A DNA stretch of 33,931 nucleotides from an uncultured Erysipelotrichaceae bacterium (GTDB lineage: Bacteria; Bacillota_I; Bacilli_A; RFN20; CAG-826). Where the stretch lies: assembly GCA_902803375.1 (NCBI GenBank), contig CADCPN010000039.1, forward strand, positions 1 through 33,931. The letters are read 5' to 3'. The notes below the pieces were generated by a model. That model was not told the DNA's origin. It searched no databases and worked only from the letters and a program-made list of their open reading frames with translations. How positions within the stretch are numbered: position 1 is the stretch's first letter; every line of letters starts with the position of its first letter. This document shows, piece after piece, positions 1 through 8,706 of the stretch. Position numbers and translations under genes: made by a program.

Positions 1-1
1 G

Positions 2-1039
2 AATCCGCACGGCAGCACGCCGACCGAACCTTGGACCCGCGATCAGGTCTACGAGAAGTTCCTCCATACGTATGTCTACAACGCCGGTCCGTTTATGTCG
101 ACCAACGATGAACAGCTTGTGAAGAATCACTCCGACGTCACCTACTATTTCGATGAAATCTCTTGGGGCAAGACCTATGATGGCGATTTCATCAAAGAAA
201 TTCCTGGCCTGAAAACTAGCTATGACGGCACGGTTACAAAGACCTTGCCGGTGCCGCAAACCGCCCTTGTCTCGGATGGCTTGATCTCCAGGACGCAAAA
301 ACTTGATTCTGCGGTAATCGAACGTAAAGACGGCGAAACCTGGACTGCGCTAACCCCCGATTCTAATAACGAAGTCGATATTTCGAAGGAAGGCGCCTAC
401 CGCGTTGTCGCAAAGCTTGAAGGCTACAAAGATTACGTCTTTGAATTCGTTGTTGAGAACCTCAGCAACGTCATCTACGACTTTGCAAGCGATGAGACCT
501 ATGGTGAAAACCCGCCATATGGCTTAGGTTATCCAGCCTCTTCTGCCAAAGTGCAATTTGACTACCACAATGGCGGCTCTAACTGGATGGCCAGTTTCAC
601 TGGACAAGATGGCGTGACGGAATACGGCGTCCAAAAAGCCGCAAGGGCCCAATCTGTCCTTCGCTTCGACATCGGCCATACCCCTTTCGAATTTGATTAC
701 ATCAAGGTTCGCGTTTACTTCGAGACAAGCTCCGCGGAGAAAATGCGTATCTATTCGGGCTATTCCCCGATCTGCGAAGGAACAAACGCCCTTCCTGCCA
801 ATGCCTGGACTGATTTGGTCATCCGCCGTGAAAGCCTAGCTACCGCCGGCGCTACCATGTACAAAGATGGCTTAACTGGCGGAAGCGGTGTGGAAAATTT
901 CTATTCCGATTGCTTCGGAATCCCGGGATACAACAACCAAAACTGCTTCAATTTCCAAATGTATAACGGAGACACCGCGGCGTTGCTGCAAGACGTTACG
1001 GTCTATATCTCCCGCATCTCCTATGGAGTCGATGCCTAA
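2..1039 (+). CDS. 3' part of a large secreted modular protein (5' end outside window)
   Basis: The frame is open from the first bases of the window with no stop, so the true start lies upstream and the ATG at 95 is probably internal; 345 residues are visible. Roughly the last 160 residues form a beta-rich module nearly matching the first module of the next gene: a YGVQK motif, then VLRFDIG, PFEFDY, VYFET, YSPI, ENFYSD, and the terminal pattern VYISRISYG. Before it sits a short Ig-like stretch (about residues 75-150 counted from position 95) ending in FEFVVENLSN. The most N-terminal visible part may be the end of a catalytic or binding domain that I cannot name. By context it is an extracellular glycan-binding or glycan-degrading protein placed ahead of the intracellular glycosidase operon. 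The coding call is firm; the function is inferred. Confidence 0.8.
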   Translation, partial: NPHGSTPTEPWTRDQVYEKFLHTYVYNAGPFMSTNDEQLVKNHSDVTYYFDEISWGKTYDGDFIKEIPGLKTSYDGTVTKTLPVPQTALVSDGLISRTQKLDSAVIERKDGETWTALTPDSNNEVDISKEGAYRVVAKLEGYKDYVFEFVVENLSNVIYDFASDETYGENPPYGLGYPASSAKVQFDYHNGGSNWMASFTGQDGVTEYGVQKAARAQSVLRFDIGHTPFEFDYIKVRVYFETSSAEKMRIYSGYSPICEGTNALPANAWTDLVIRRESLATAGATMYKDGLTGGSGVENFYSDCFGIPGYNNQNCFNFQMYNGDTAALLQDVTVYISRISYGVDA

Positions 1040-1106
1040 TTAACTACTTTTCCGTTCTTCCCAGTTTTGGTTAATCCATCAGGGAGGGGCGGATCCAATA
1101 TGAAAG

Positions 1107-1232
1107 AAAGGAGATAACTACAACAATCAGAATTCTAAAGACGACCCAAAAAATGAAAGCCCAGCCATTTTTCTAGAAGGATGGGCGAGTTATTTAGGTC
1201 TTCCCGTTTTTAAGCCGTTTAAAAAGCCCTAA
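1107..1232 (+). pseudogene. Orphan ribosome-binding site with a start-less 40-codon open frame
   Basis: A perfect Shine-Dalgarno AAAGGAG (1107-1113) has no ATG, GTG or TTG at a usable distance. From about 1114 a frame stays open to the TAA at 1230-1232 and reads as plausible protein (…ESPAIFLEGWASYLGL…). It may be the decayed head of a small gene or a chance open frame. An imperfect palindrome around TTCTAGAA (about 1160-1180) lies inside it. The rest of the 1040-1287 gap shows nothing else clear, and no strong terminator follows the upstream gene. Confidence 0.2.
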
Positions 1233-1245
1233 AACAAGGAAAAAA

Positions 1246-1274
1246 GTTCGGTTAATTATTGGGCTTATCCGAAC
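1246..1274. repeat. Inverted repeat just ahead of the secreted-protein start
   Basis: GTTCGG (1246-1251) pairs with CCGAAC (1269-1274) around a 17-base AT-rich loop, ending 13 bases before the ATG at 1288. An A-run follows on the + strand and a T-run on the - strand, so read on - it would look like a weak terminator, but no - strand gene is present to need it. No Shine-Dalgarno is seen between it and the ATG. It may be an operator or a leader hairpin. Confidence 0.35.
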
Positions 1275-1287
1275 AAAAAAAACAGAA

Positions 1288-3222
1288 ATGAACAAAAAGC
1301 AGAAAGTCTTATCCGTCGCTTTGCTGGCCGCTGCTATGGGCGCTGCCAGCACCGCGATCCTTTCTCAGCAGGATTCTTTCTTTGCGGCGGGGGTTGGAAC
1401 CGAATGCACACACCATGTCGGTAACCATTACAACGCTGTGATTCCCACTGGGGAAACCAAAGGCAGCAAAGAATATTGGGTTTGCTGCAAATGCCACAAT
1501 CATTATTTTGAGGCCGGTGAAGGCAACACCTGGACCGACGCAGGCACCCCAAGCCATGATTTCGTTGATAGCCTCGAGGAAAACGATGATCGCTTAATCG
1601 CGAAGAAAAGCATTGTTGGTACCACCATTTACGATTACACCTCGCCTGAGGAGCACGGAGAATTTAACATCAATAACCATTGGCCGGCTTCCGTGTCGAC
1701 TTGGGTACAGGAATTCAAAGGCGAATATGGCGTCCAAAAAGGCGGCGATGTTGAAAGCGTTCTTCGTTTCGATATCGGTGCAACTCCGTTTGAATTCGAC
1801 TATGTCGTTGCTCGCGTTTATTTTGAGACCGCAGCCACGGCAATGAAAGTTTACTCTCACTATTCTCCCATTACTGAAAGCATTGCCACGAATCAATGGG
1901 TGGATTTGGTTATCAACCGTTCCGCAATCATGACTGGCGGTTCTAACCATGGCGTCGCGGGCGGCAGATACGATACAGAAGAAAACTTCTATAGCGATGT
2001 GTTTGGCAGTATTGGGCATACCCAGCAGAATTCTTTCAATTTTGAACTTTATCAAGCCGGCACCTCGAACCTCGCCGACACTAGGACGTACATCTCTTCC
2101 ATTTCTTATTTGAAAGACAATAGGCCAGCTAATGCTTTCCGGACTTTCGACAATGCGTCTGATGTCGATTCTGCCGGCTTGTTATTTGATACCACTCGCA
2201 CCGGCCACGGCGGAGCGTCCTATCTCCTTACCTACGAAGGAGAGGTCGGCGTTGCGAGAGCGAATAACGAACAGGCATATTTCAGCTTCTCGCTTTGGAA
2301 TAGCAAGTTTAAATTCGATTCCGTCGTTGTCCGTAACTACTTTGAGAGTTCTACCGAGGACAGCATTGCAGTTTATACGGGAGATGTGCTTGTCCGCGAC
2401 AACGTCCCAACCAATAGGTGGGTCGATATTGAAATCCCTTACGAGGCGATTGCCAATGCAGGAAGCCATTATTTCAAAGGCCACACCAATTTGGTCCCCG
2501 CTTATCCGCGAAGTGAAGACAAGATGTATAACGAAATCTTGTTCGGTGACTCTGCCTGGTGGGCTGAAGACGTCTTCTATTTTGAGACCAAGACTGATTC
2601 CAGCTCCAGCAGAGTAGATGCAAATACCCGCGTCTATTGCTCCGCCATCTCCACGACTCCGTATACTGAGAACAAACCCACTGTCTTTTATGGGTTCTCA
2701 TCTGAAAATAGCGACGGCACTGATTGGGCTAAAGCAACTTATGCAATGCCGGGACCTGCTTCTTGGCTTCCTACCTATGCCGGGGAAACCGGCGTAATCG
2801 CTAGCACGTCCGCGGTCAACGACTTTGGCGTTCATATGGCTGATAATAAAACCGATACTTCGCCGAAATTCGATTCCATCATCCTGAAGCTATATTTGGA
2901 GAATGCCGCATCTTCTTCCGTTGCGTTCTATTGCGGAAACGTTCTTGTGAAAGATAGCGTTCCAACCAATACTTGGACTAACGTTGAAGTCCCGCTATCC
3001 GTTTTCTTGGATGAGGGAAGCTATATTTACACCAAGCGTCCGGATCTGAAAACTATGGCCAATACCGATCAAATCTGGGATGTCATTTATGGTGATGTCT
3101 CATGGCGTAATTCGCAGGTTATGCGTTTCCAGACCTACAATTCGACCGAAGAGGGGAAGACCGCTGTTAACAATATGGTCTACATTTCCTCCATCTCCTA
3201 TCGCCCGTACACCGGCGCATAA
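1288..3222 (+). CDS. Secreted three-module protein with N-terminal Cys/His motif
   Basis: The N-terminus is a classic signal peptide: MNKKQK, then a hydrophobic alanine-rich core to about residue 25. Residues 40-72 carry a Cys/His cluster (C40, H42, H43, H47, then CCKCH at 66-70 and H72) resembling the zinc-ribbon-like repeats in Firmicutes surface proteins. Three related beta-rich modules follow, about residues 113-275, 283-457 and 464-644. Each has a DFG- or FDIG-like strand, a K/P-FxFD motif, a 'YFE' or 'YLE' strand, 'TN(Q/R/T)W(V/T)(D/N)' and a closing 'Y(I/C)S(S/A)IS'. Module 1 is close to the end of the upstream protein. There is no LPxTG anchor or transmembrane tail, so it may be released. 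It is probably a carbohydrate-binding surface protein of the locus; I do not recognise the module as a named CBM. No clear ribosome binding site precedes the ATG; the signal peptide decides the start. Confidence 0.85.
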   Translation: MNKKQKVLSVALLAAAMGAASTAILSQQDSFFAAGVGTECTHHVGNHYNAVIPTGETKGSKEYWVCCKCHNHYFEAGEGNTWTDAGTPSHDFVDSLEENDDRLIAKKSIVGTTIYDYTSPEEHGEFNINNHWPASVSTWVQEFKGEYGVQKGGDVESVLRFDIGATPFEFDYVVARVYFETAATAMKVYSHYSPITESIATNQWVDLVINRSAIMTGGSNHGVAGGRYDTEENFYSDVFGSIGHTQQNSFNFELYQAGTSNLADTRTYISSISYLKDNRPANAFRTFDNASDVDSAGLLFDTTRTGHGGASYLLTYEGEVGVARANNEQAYFSFSLWNSKFKFDSVVVRNYFESSTEDSIAVYTGDVLVRDNVPTNRWVDIEIPYEAIANAGSHYFKGHTNLVPAYPRSEDKMYNEILFGDSAWWAEDVFYFETKTDSSSSRVDANTRVYCSAISTTPYTENKPTVFYGFSSENSDGTDWAKATYAMPGPASWLPTYAGETGVIASTSAVNDFGVHMADNKTDTSPKFDSIILKLYLENAASSSVAFYCGNVLVKDSVPTNTWTNVEVPLSVFLDEGSYIYTKRPDLKTMANTDQIWDVIYGDVSWRNSQVMRFQTYNSTEEGKTAVNNMVYISSISYRPYTGA

Positions 3223-3238
3223 CCAAAACGACTAACTT

Positions 3239-3258
3239 GCCCCCGGGCAACCGGGGGC
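3239..3258 (+). other. GC-rich intercistronic hairpin before the GH20 gene
   Basis: GCCCCCG (3239-3245) pairs with CGGGGGC (3252-3258) around the loop GGCAAC. No T-run follows, so it is not a standard terminator. The right arm ends 10 bases before the next ATG, and its G-run is the only purine-rich stretch that could serve as a ribosome binding site. It may stabilise or separate transcripts between the secreted protein and the enzyme operon, or limit translation. Confidence 0.5.
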
Positions 3259-3268
3259 TATAACCACT

Positions 3269-5137
3269 ATGCAAATTCAAATTATTGCCGAACCCGCACT
3301 ATTGCCTGGAATTAAAGAGCTTGAAACACAGCTCCGTTTTGAACTTGCCCCTAATGGTTATGCCATCGAATTAAGAAGGGCCCAAGGAAGCAAGATGATT
3401 ATTGACTGCAAGGAAGAAAAGGCTGTTGTCCTTTATCCGTGTGATCATCTTGCTTTCAAGGGCCTTTCCTTGGCTTTGGAGTTTGCCAAGCAGAACCGTC
3501 ACATTGAAATCGAGCCGCGCATAGAGAACCTTGGAACGATGCAGGATTGCGCCGATGGCATGATGTCTGTAGAGGGCATCAAGGAGATGATCCGTCAAAG
3601 CGCAATGCTAGGCTATTCCTATTTAGGCTTATATACCGAGGTTACTTATCCTGTTGAAGGCGAGCCTTATTTCGGCTACAAAACCGGTAAGTTCAGCAAA
3701 GGTGAAATCTCGGAGATGCTCCGCTATGCCAGCCTATTCTCGATTGAAATCGTCCCCTTCGTGCAAACCCTTGGCCACATGGCTCAACTTTTTAAGTGGG
3801 GGAATTACTACGAGATCTCCGATATAAACAACACGCTTTTAGTTGAGTTTGATAAGACTTACGTCCTTTTGGAAAAAATGCTAAAGAGCTTGAGAGAACT
3901 TTTTGCGACACCTCGCATCAGCCTTGGCATGGATGAGGCCTACTTCATGGGCCATGGTCGTTTCCATTGGTTTGTTAACGACCGGTATCCCTCTCAGGTC
4001 GACTTGTTTTTGACGCATCTCAAAAAGGTTGTGGAACTAGCTAATAAATATGGCTTTACCCAGCCGGAAATTTGGTGTGACAACCTTTTTGAAATGGAGT
4101 TCAAAGGCTATATCTACCCACCAAAGGAAATCTTCCACCCTTGGGCAGAGACGGTAAAGGAAAGAATCCCCCCTAACGTCACCTTCCGCATGTGGAATTA
4201 CGCATTGACGGATAAAGGGGAATTCGACCGTTGCTATAGCCTGGTTAAAGGGCTAACCAAAAACATTTCCTTCGCCGGCATTTGTCATGGATACGCTTCC
4301 TTTGCCCCTGAAAATAAGAAAAGCAGGAGGAGCTTGGACGCGATTATTGATGGTTCGCTCTCAAACGGCATCAATGATGTATTGCTGACGAGGTGGGAGA
4401 CGATAGCTTCCCCTTTGGCGATGATTCCGGCGTTCTTTGAATATAGCGAGAGCGCGTGCGTCAATAGCGGCTATAGCAAAGAAGAGCGCTCCCTCTTCTT
4501 ATATGGATATGGCTACGACGAACTTTATAAGCTCGATGCACCAAATGAAGCGAATTTTGGCGTCAGCGATGAAAGCGTCGGCGAGACGAACCTCCCCTTC
4601 TACGCCCTGGCCGATGATTTATTGCTGGGCATTAACGAAAAACATATTCCGGAATCGTCTGCTTACTATTATGCGAAACTGGAAAAAGAGCTATTCAAAT
4701 TGTCAAAGCGCGATAGCGTCCTCTCTCACGTCTTTGCCTTCGAAGCTGAACTTTGCCGCGTATTAAAAGAAAAGATCCCTCTTATCTTCGACATAAGGCG
4801 ACTCTACCTTGCCAAGGACAAAGATGGCTTAAGGGAGATCACGGAGAAAATCCCAAGCCTCGTCGACTCGATCAGACGCTTCTACAAAGCCTATAAGCAA
4901 GAATGGCTTACTTACGCGAAACGTGAAGGATTTGAGCTGTTCGAACTGCGCTTCGGTGGGATGATGCTAAGAATCGATGCTGTTCGCGAAATCCTTCTTG
5001 GCTACATAAATGGGGAAACGGATGTCATCCCCGAACTTGAGGAAGAGCGGCTGCCCCTCGCCCCCGGATTAGAAAACAAAGTAATCTGCAACAAGGATTT
5101 CGACGGCATTGCCGTTGGTAGAAAGACGAGACTATGA
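3269..5137 (+). CDS. GH20-type beta-N-acetylhexosaminidase, cytoplasmic
   Basis: A 622-residue protein with a short N-terminal alpha/beta domain followed by a TIM barrel. The core motif SLGMDEAYFMG carries the Asp-Glu pair (D222, E223) which in GH20 enzymes positions the 2-acetamido group and donates the proton. Other barrel features seen are PFVQTLGHM, EIWCDN, MWNY and LLTRWE. It resembles the intracellular GH20 branch (HEXD-like) rather than secreted chitobiases, and has no signal peptide. It should release terminal beta-GlcNAc or beta-GalNAc from imported oligosaccharides. It is the first enzyme of the nine-gene run, overlapping the next gene by 4 bases (ATGA). Its start has no good Shine-Dalgarno and sits behind a GC hairpin. 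Family call is firm; substrate is inferred. Confidence 0.85.
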   Translation: MQIQIIAEPALLPGIKELETQLRFELAPNGYAIELRRAQGSKMIIDCKEEKAVVLYPCDHLAFKGLSLALEFAKQNRHIEIEPRIENLGTMQDCADGMMSVEGIKEMIRQSAMLGYSYLGLYTEVTYPVEGEPYFGYKTGKFSKGEISEMLRYASLFSIEIVPFVQTLGHMAQLFKWGNYYEISDINNTLLVEFDKTYVLLEKMLKSLRELFATPRISLGMDEAYFMGHGRFHWFVNDRYPSQVDLFLTHLKKVVELANKYGFTQPEIWCDNLFEMEFKGYIYPPKEIFHPWAETVKERIPPNVTFRMWNYALTDKGEFDRCYSLVKGLTKNISFAGICHGYASFAPENKKSRRSLDAIIDGSLSNGINDVLLTRWETIASPLAMIPAFFEYSESACVNSGYSKEERSLFLYGYGYDELYKLDAPNEANFGVSDESVGETNLPFYALADDLLLGINEKHIPESSAYYYAKLEKELFKLSKRDSVLSHVFAFEAELCRVLKEKIPLIFDIRRLYLAKDKDGLREITEKIPSLVDSIRRFYKAYKQEWLTYAKREGFELFELRFGGMMLRIDAVREILLGYINGETDVIPELEEERLPLAPGLENKVICNKDFDGIAVGRKTRL

Positions 5138-7452
5138 AAAATAAACAAGGATACTTTGACGACAATAATCAGGAATACGTCATCACCGACATGTTCCCCC
5201 GCCGCGACCTTTTGAATTATCTATGGAACGGGGAGACCGTCTGCGCGTTGACGCAGTTTGGAGACGGCAATTGCTGGGTTAAGGTCGGACAAGGCAGGCG
5301 TCAGCTCGATATGGGGCCGAGACTGGTCTATATCAAAGATAACGAAACTGGTGCCTATTATTCTGCAAACCGCAATTTTAAACGCGAGCAGTATGAGCGC
5401 TTTGAGGCTCATGTCGGCCTTGGATACCACAAGGTTATTTCATGTCATGATGAGCTGGAATCATCTTATAGCCTCCTAGTTCCCTTAAAAGGCAATGCAT
5501 TGCTGCAGAAAATCGAAATCAGAAATATGTCCAAGGCGAAGAAAAGCCTTGAGGTTGTATTGCTGAACACCCCGACGCCAATGCTGGCGGGACATGCCTA
5601 TGATGAAGCTAAGCGCGCAGAGGAATTTGAGGGAATCATCTATTCCTATATTGGCCAGGGCATTCACGCGGAATACCCTTACCTATGGATGGCCTCCGAA
5701 AAGAAGATTCAGGCCATTGAGGTTTCGCCGCACCGCTTCCTTGGCAATTATCGCGGATACGAAGAACCTTTGGCTTTGGACAGCGGACTATCCAATAAAG
5801 GTAGCGGTGCCGAACCATCCTATATCGGTGCGATGCAATTTCATCTAGAACTGCAGCCGGGTGAGACTTGGGAGAACGAAGTGGCGCTAGGCATGGCCAA
5901 AGACCCAAAAGACGCCGCTGCTCAGGCAGAAGAATTCGTCGCGAAAGACCGCTTTGAAGAAGAACTGGATTTGCAAAAGAAAAAGAACGCCTCTTATTCC
6001 AACGTGTTTACTTTGGAATCTCCGGATTCCGTGCTTAACTCCCAGGTCAATTTCTGGCTAAAGCGCCAGACGGCACTAGGCAAAGACTGGGGGCGTGTAT
6101 ATGGCAAAGGCTTCCGTGATGTCACGCAAGACATTACGGCGTTTGTCTCTATGGACGTGCCTCTTGGCAAGCAGAGGCTTCTAACCATCCTCAAACATCA
6201 ATATGAGGACGGGAATCCGATCCGCATGTTCGAGCCGGATTACCTTTATCCGTATAACGACGGCGCATCTTGGATTCCGGCGGCTTTGCTTTCGTATATC
6301 AACGAAAGCGGAGATACCGATGTTTTGAAATGCAAGGTCCCGTATCTCCCTGGCAAAAGCAGCGAGCATTGGAATACGCAAGATGGCGTGTTCTTCTATC
6401 GAGAATACGTTGGAACCGACTATGAAGAATCGGTTTTCACCCATGTTAAAAAAGGCGTTGATTACCTTCTTTCCTCAAAAGGGGAGAGGGGCCTAATTCT
6501 CTTCTTGGGCGGCGATTGGAACGATTCCATGAATACCGCAGGACTTGAAGGGAAGGGCGAAAGCGTTTGGCTAAGCATCGCCACCGTCAAGGCGATAAAT
6601 GAATGGATTGAAATCCTCCATTATGCGAAACGAGAGGACCTTGTTCCGTATTATGAAACCAAACGCGATGAGCTTAAGGCCGCCATTTTGAAATTTGGCG
6701 TAGACCGCGATCACCTTATTTATGGCTATGATGACCTTGGAAGAACTATTGGCGCAAAAGAAAGCCGCGGCCCACATATATTCCTCAACCCGCAGACGTG
6801 GGCGGTATTGGCTGGGCTATCCGATAAAAAAACGCTTGAGCTTTATATGGATTCCGCTGAATCGGAATTAAGGTGTGACTACGGCTATTTGCAATGCTTC
6901 CCTTCCTACACCGAAGGGGATGACCACATTGGACGCATTAGCTATTTGAAGCCAGGGATAGTGGAAAACGGTGGCGTTTATAACCATGGAGTCGCCTTCA
7001 AAATCGTCGCCGATTGCCTTTTGGGCCATCCCGATAAAGCTTACGAGTCTTATCGAATGATTCGCTTCGATAACGAGAAGAATCCAGATAACGGAATGGA
7101 GCCTTACGCCGTAAGCAATATGTACATCGGCCCGGAGAATCCCTACCAAGCTGGCTATGCCCCGATGAGCTGGATCACCGGCACGGCGGGTTGGATTTAC
7201 CGAGCGATGACGGAATACGTGTGCGGAGTTCAGCCGGTGGGCGATGGCCTTCGCATCGTTCCATGCCTCCCCAGCTCCTGGCACTCCCTGCGCGTGACTA
7301 GGGTCCTGCAAGGCACCACGTTCCATTTGGAGTATCTCGAAGGCGATGAAGGGTACTTAGAGGAAAACGGCAAGCGCCTTGACTCTAATACGATCGCGCT
7401 TAACGAGAATAAGAATCGCTATATCACCGTGCATTTTGTACACGAAGAATAA
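5134..7452 (+). CDS. GH94 family glycoside phosphorylase
   Basis: The 772-residue length fits GH94 (cellobiose, chitobiose and related phosphorylases, about 800). The N-terminus GYFDDNNQEYVIT and the C-terminal YAVSNMYIGPENP and APMSWITGTAGW blocks are typical of the family. The catalytic motif GGDWND is present, with DWND at 461-464, followed by GESVWL. Such enzymes split a beta-linked disaccharide with phosphate into a sugar 1-phosphate and a free sugar, saving ATP. There is no signal peptide. Given the GH20, GH109-like and NagA/NagB genes in the window, a HexNAc-containing substrate is likely, but cellobiose- or laminaribiose-type substrates cannot be excluded by eye. Start is ATGA-coupled to the GH20 stop. 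Confidence 0.88.
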   Translation: MKNKQGYFDDNNQEYVITDMFPRRDLLNYLWNGETVCALTQFGDGNCWVKVGQGRRQLDMGPRLVYIKDNETGAYYSANRNFKREQYERFEAHVGLGYHKVISCHDELESSYSLLVPLKGNALLQKIEIRNMSKAKKSLEVVLLNTPTPMLAGHAYDEAKRAEEFEGIIYSYIGQGIHAEYPYLWMASEKKIQAIEVSPHRFLGNYRGYEEPLALDSGLSNKGSGAEPSYIGAMQFHLELQPGETWENEVALGMAKDPKDAAAQAEEFVAKDRFEEELDLQKKKNASYSNVFTLESPDSVLNSQVNFWLKRQTALGKDWGRVYGKGFRDVTQDITAFVSMDVPLGKQRLLTILKHQYEDGNPIRMFEPDYLYPYNDGASWIPAALLSYINESGDTDVLKCKVPYLPGKSSEHWNTQDGVFFYREYVGTDYEESVFTHVKKGVDYLLSSKGERGLILFLGGDWNDSMNTAGLEGKGESVWLSIATVKAINEWIEILHYAKREDLVPYYETKRDELKAAILKFGVDRDHLIYGYDDLGRTIGAKESRGPHIFLNPQTWAVLAGLSDKKTLELYMDSAESELRCDYGYLQCFPSYTEGDDHIGRISYLKPGIVENGGVYNHGVAFKIVADCLLGHPDKAYESYRMIRFDNEKNPDNGMEPYAVSNMYIGPENPYQAGYAPMSWITGTAGWIYRAMTEYVCGVQPVGDGLRIVPCLPSSWHSLRVTRVLQGTTFHLEYLEGDEGYLEENGKRLDSNTIALNENKNRYITVHFVHEE

Positions 7453-7463
7453 AGGATGCTTTT

Positions 7464-8693
7464 ATGGAAAACAAAGTTCTGAAAATCGCTTTAATTGGCT
7501 TGGGACAAAGAGGCAATGGCCTTCTCACGAACCTCCTTTGCCTTGAAGAAGTAGAGGTGGCTTATATCTGTGACCTCTTCCCTGAACGCATTGAAAAAAT
7601 CAAAGCCAGAATCGCGGAAGCGAACAAGCCATCTCCGGTCGGATTCGCCAACTACGAAGATGTCATTGCGGCTAAACCGGACGCCATCCTTGTGGCAACG
7701 AGCTGGTCCAATCACGTCAAAACGGCTTTGGCGGCCATGTCCGCCGGCATCCCCGTCGCCATTGAAGTCGGCGGTACGCATAATATCGAGGATTGCTGGA
7801 AATTGGTCGATTGCTATGAAAAGACCAAAACGCCGTTCATGTTCTTGGAAAACTGCTGCTATAACCGTGACGAAATTCTTGCGACTTCGCTGGTGAGGAA
7901 CGGCAAATTTGGCGAAGTTGTTCATTGCTATGGAGAATATTGCCATGACTTGCGTGAGGAAATCGCGGGTGGCATCGATACCCATCACTATCGCCTGGAA
8001 GAATACAAACACCACAACTGCGATAACTACCCAACCCATGAGCTTGGCCCTATTGCGAAATTGCTGAATATCAACCGTGGAAACCGTTTTGTCCGTCTTG
8101 TTTCCATGTCCTCGAAAGCCAGAGGCATGAACGTTTATATCGACAAAACGGAAAAATACGCCAACCGCTTGGGCGGCACGCATTTTGACCAAGGCGATGT
8201 CACCACGACGATGATTCAATGCGAGAACGGTGAGACCATTCTCCTAAAACTTGATACCACGCTCCCGCATCTATATAGCCGTGGATTAAGGATTGAAGGA
8301 ACCCTTGGCTGCTATGATCAAAATGCGCAGCACGTTAACATCGATGGCACCATCAACGATGAAGAGTTCTTGCAAGACGGCAAATTCTTCCAAAACCAGA
8401 AGGAATATTCCGAATACCTTTCCGATGATTGGAGGAACATTACCAAAGAGCAAATGGAAGCAGGCCATGGCGGAATGGATTATGTGATGCTTAAGCATTA
8501 CTTCCATTGCATTCGTGACCACCTCGAAATGCCGATCGACGTTTATGATGCGGTGTCTTGGATGGTGGTCACCGCTCTATCGGCGGAATCGATTGCAAAA
8601 GGGTCTATCCCGGTGGAATTTCCCGATTTCACTAGAGGGAAATGGAAGACGCGTCAGCCTGTTGACGTCATTGATCTCCCAAAAATCAGTTAG
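7464..8693 (+). CDS. GH109-like NAD-dependent alpha-N-acetylgalactosaminidase
   Basis: A 409-residue Gfo/Idh/MocA-fold protein with the NAD-binding loop GLGQRGNG near the N-terminus. It differs from ordinary dehydrogenases of this fold: the usual E-K-P is E-V-G (E101-V102-G103), and it has the blocks LENCCY, YPTHELGP (Y189 to H192), NINRG and GHGGMDY plus a late FPDFTRG. These match what I know of GH109, whose enzymes use bound NAD+ to cleave alpha-GalNAc by transient oxidation and elimination, with Tyr and His of the YPTH block important. GH109 is known for blood-group-A-type alpha-GalNAc removal. No signal peptide. Ribosome binding site AAAGGA lies 7 bases before the ATG. Some GH109 relatives have other or no known activity, so the substrate is tentative. 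Confidence 0.8.
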   Translation: MENKVLKIALIGLGQRGNGLLTNLLCLEEVEVAYICDLFPERIEKIKARIAEANKPSPVGFANYEDVIAAKPDAILVATSWSNHVKTALAAMSAGIPVAIEVGGTHNIEDCWKLVDCYEKTKTPFMFLENCCYNRDEILATSLVRNGKFGEVVHCYGEYCHDLREEIAGGIDTHHYRLEEYKHHNCDNYPTHELGPIAKLLNINRGNRFVRLVSMSSKARGMNVYIDKTEKYANRLGGTHFDQGDVTTTMIQCENGETILLKLDTTLPHLYSRGLRIEGTLGCYDQNAQHVNIDGTINDEEFLQDGKFFQNQKEYSEYLSDDWRNITKEQMEAGHGGMDYVMLKHYFHCIRDHLEMPIDVYDAVSWMVVTALSAESIAKGSIPVEFPDFTRGKWKTRQPVDVIDLPKIS

Positions 8694-8706
8694 GTAGGTA
8701 TTAGCA

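Noticed and set aside
7491..8219. 242-codon frame on the - strand
   Set aside because: Antisense shadow of the GH109-like gene, which has strong motifs; no independent signals.
7464..8693. Reading this gene as an ordinary Gfo/Idh sugar dehydrogenase
   Set aside because: The E-K-P lysine is absent and the YPTH, LENCCY and FPDFTRG blocks point to GH109.
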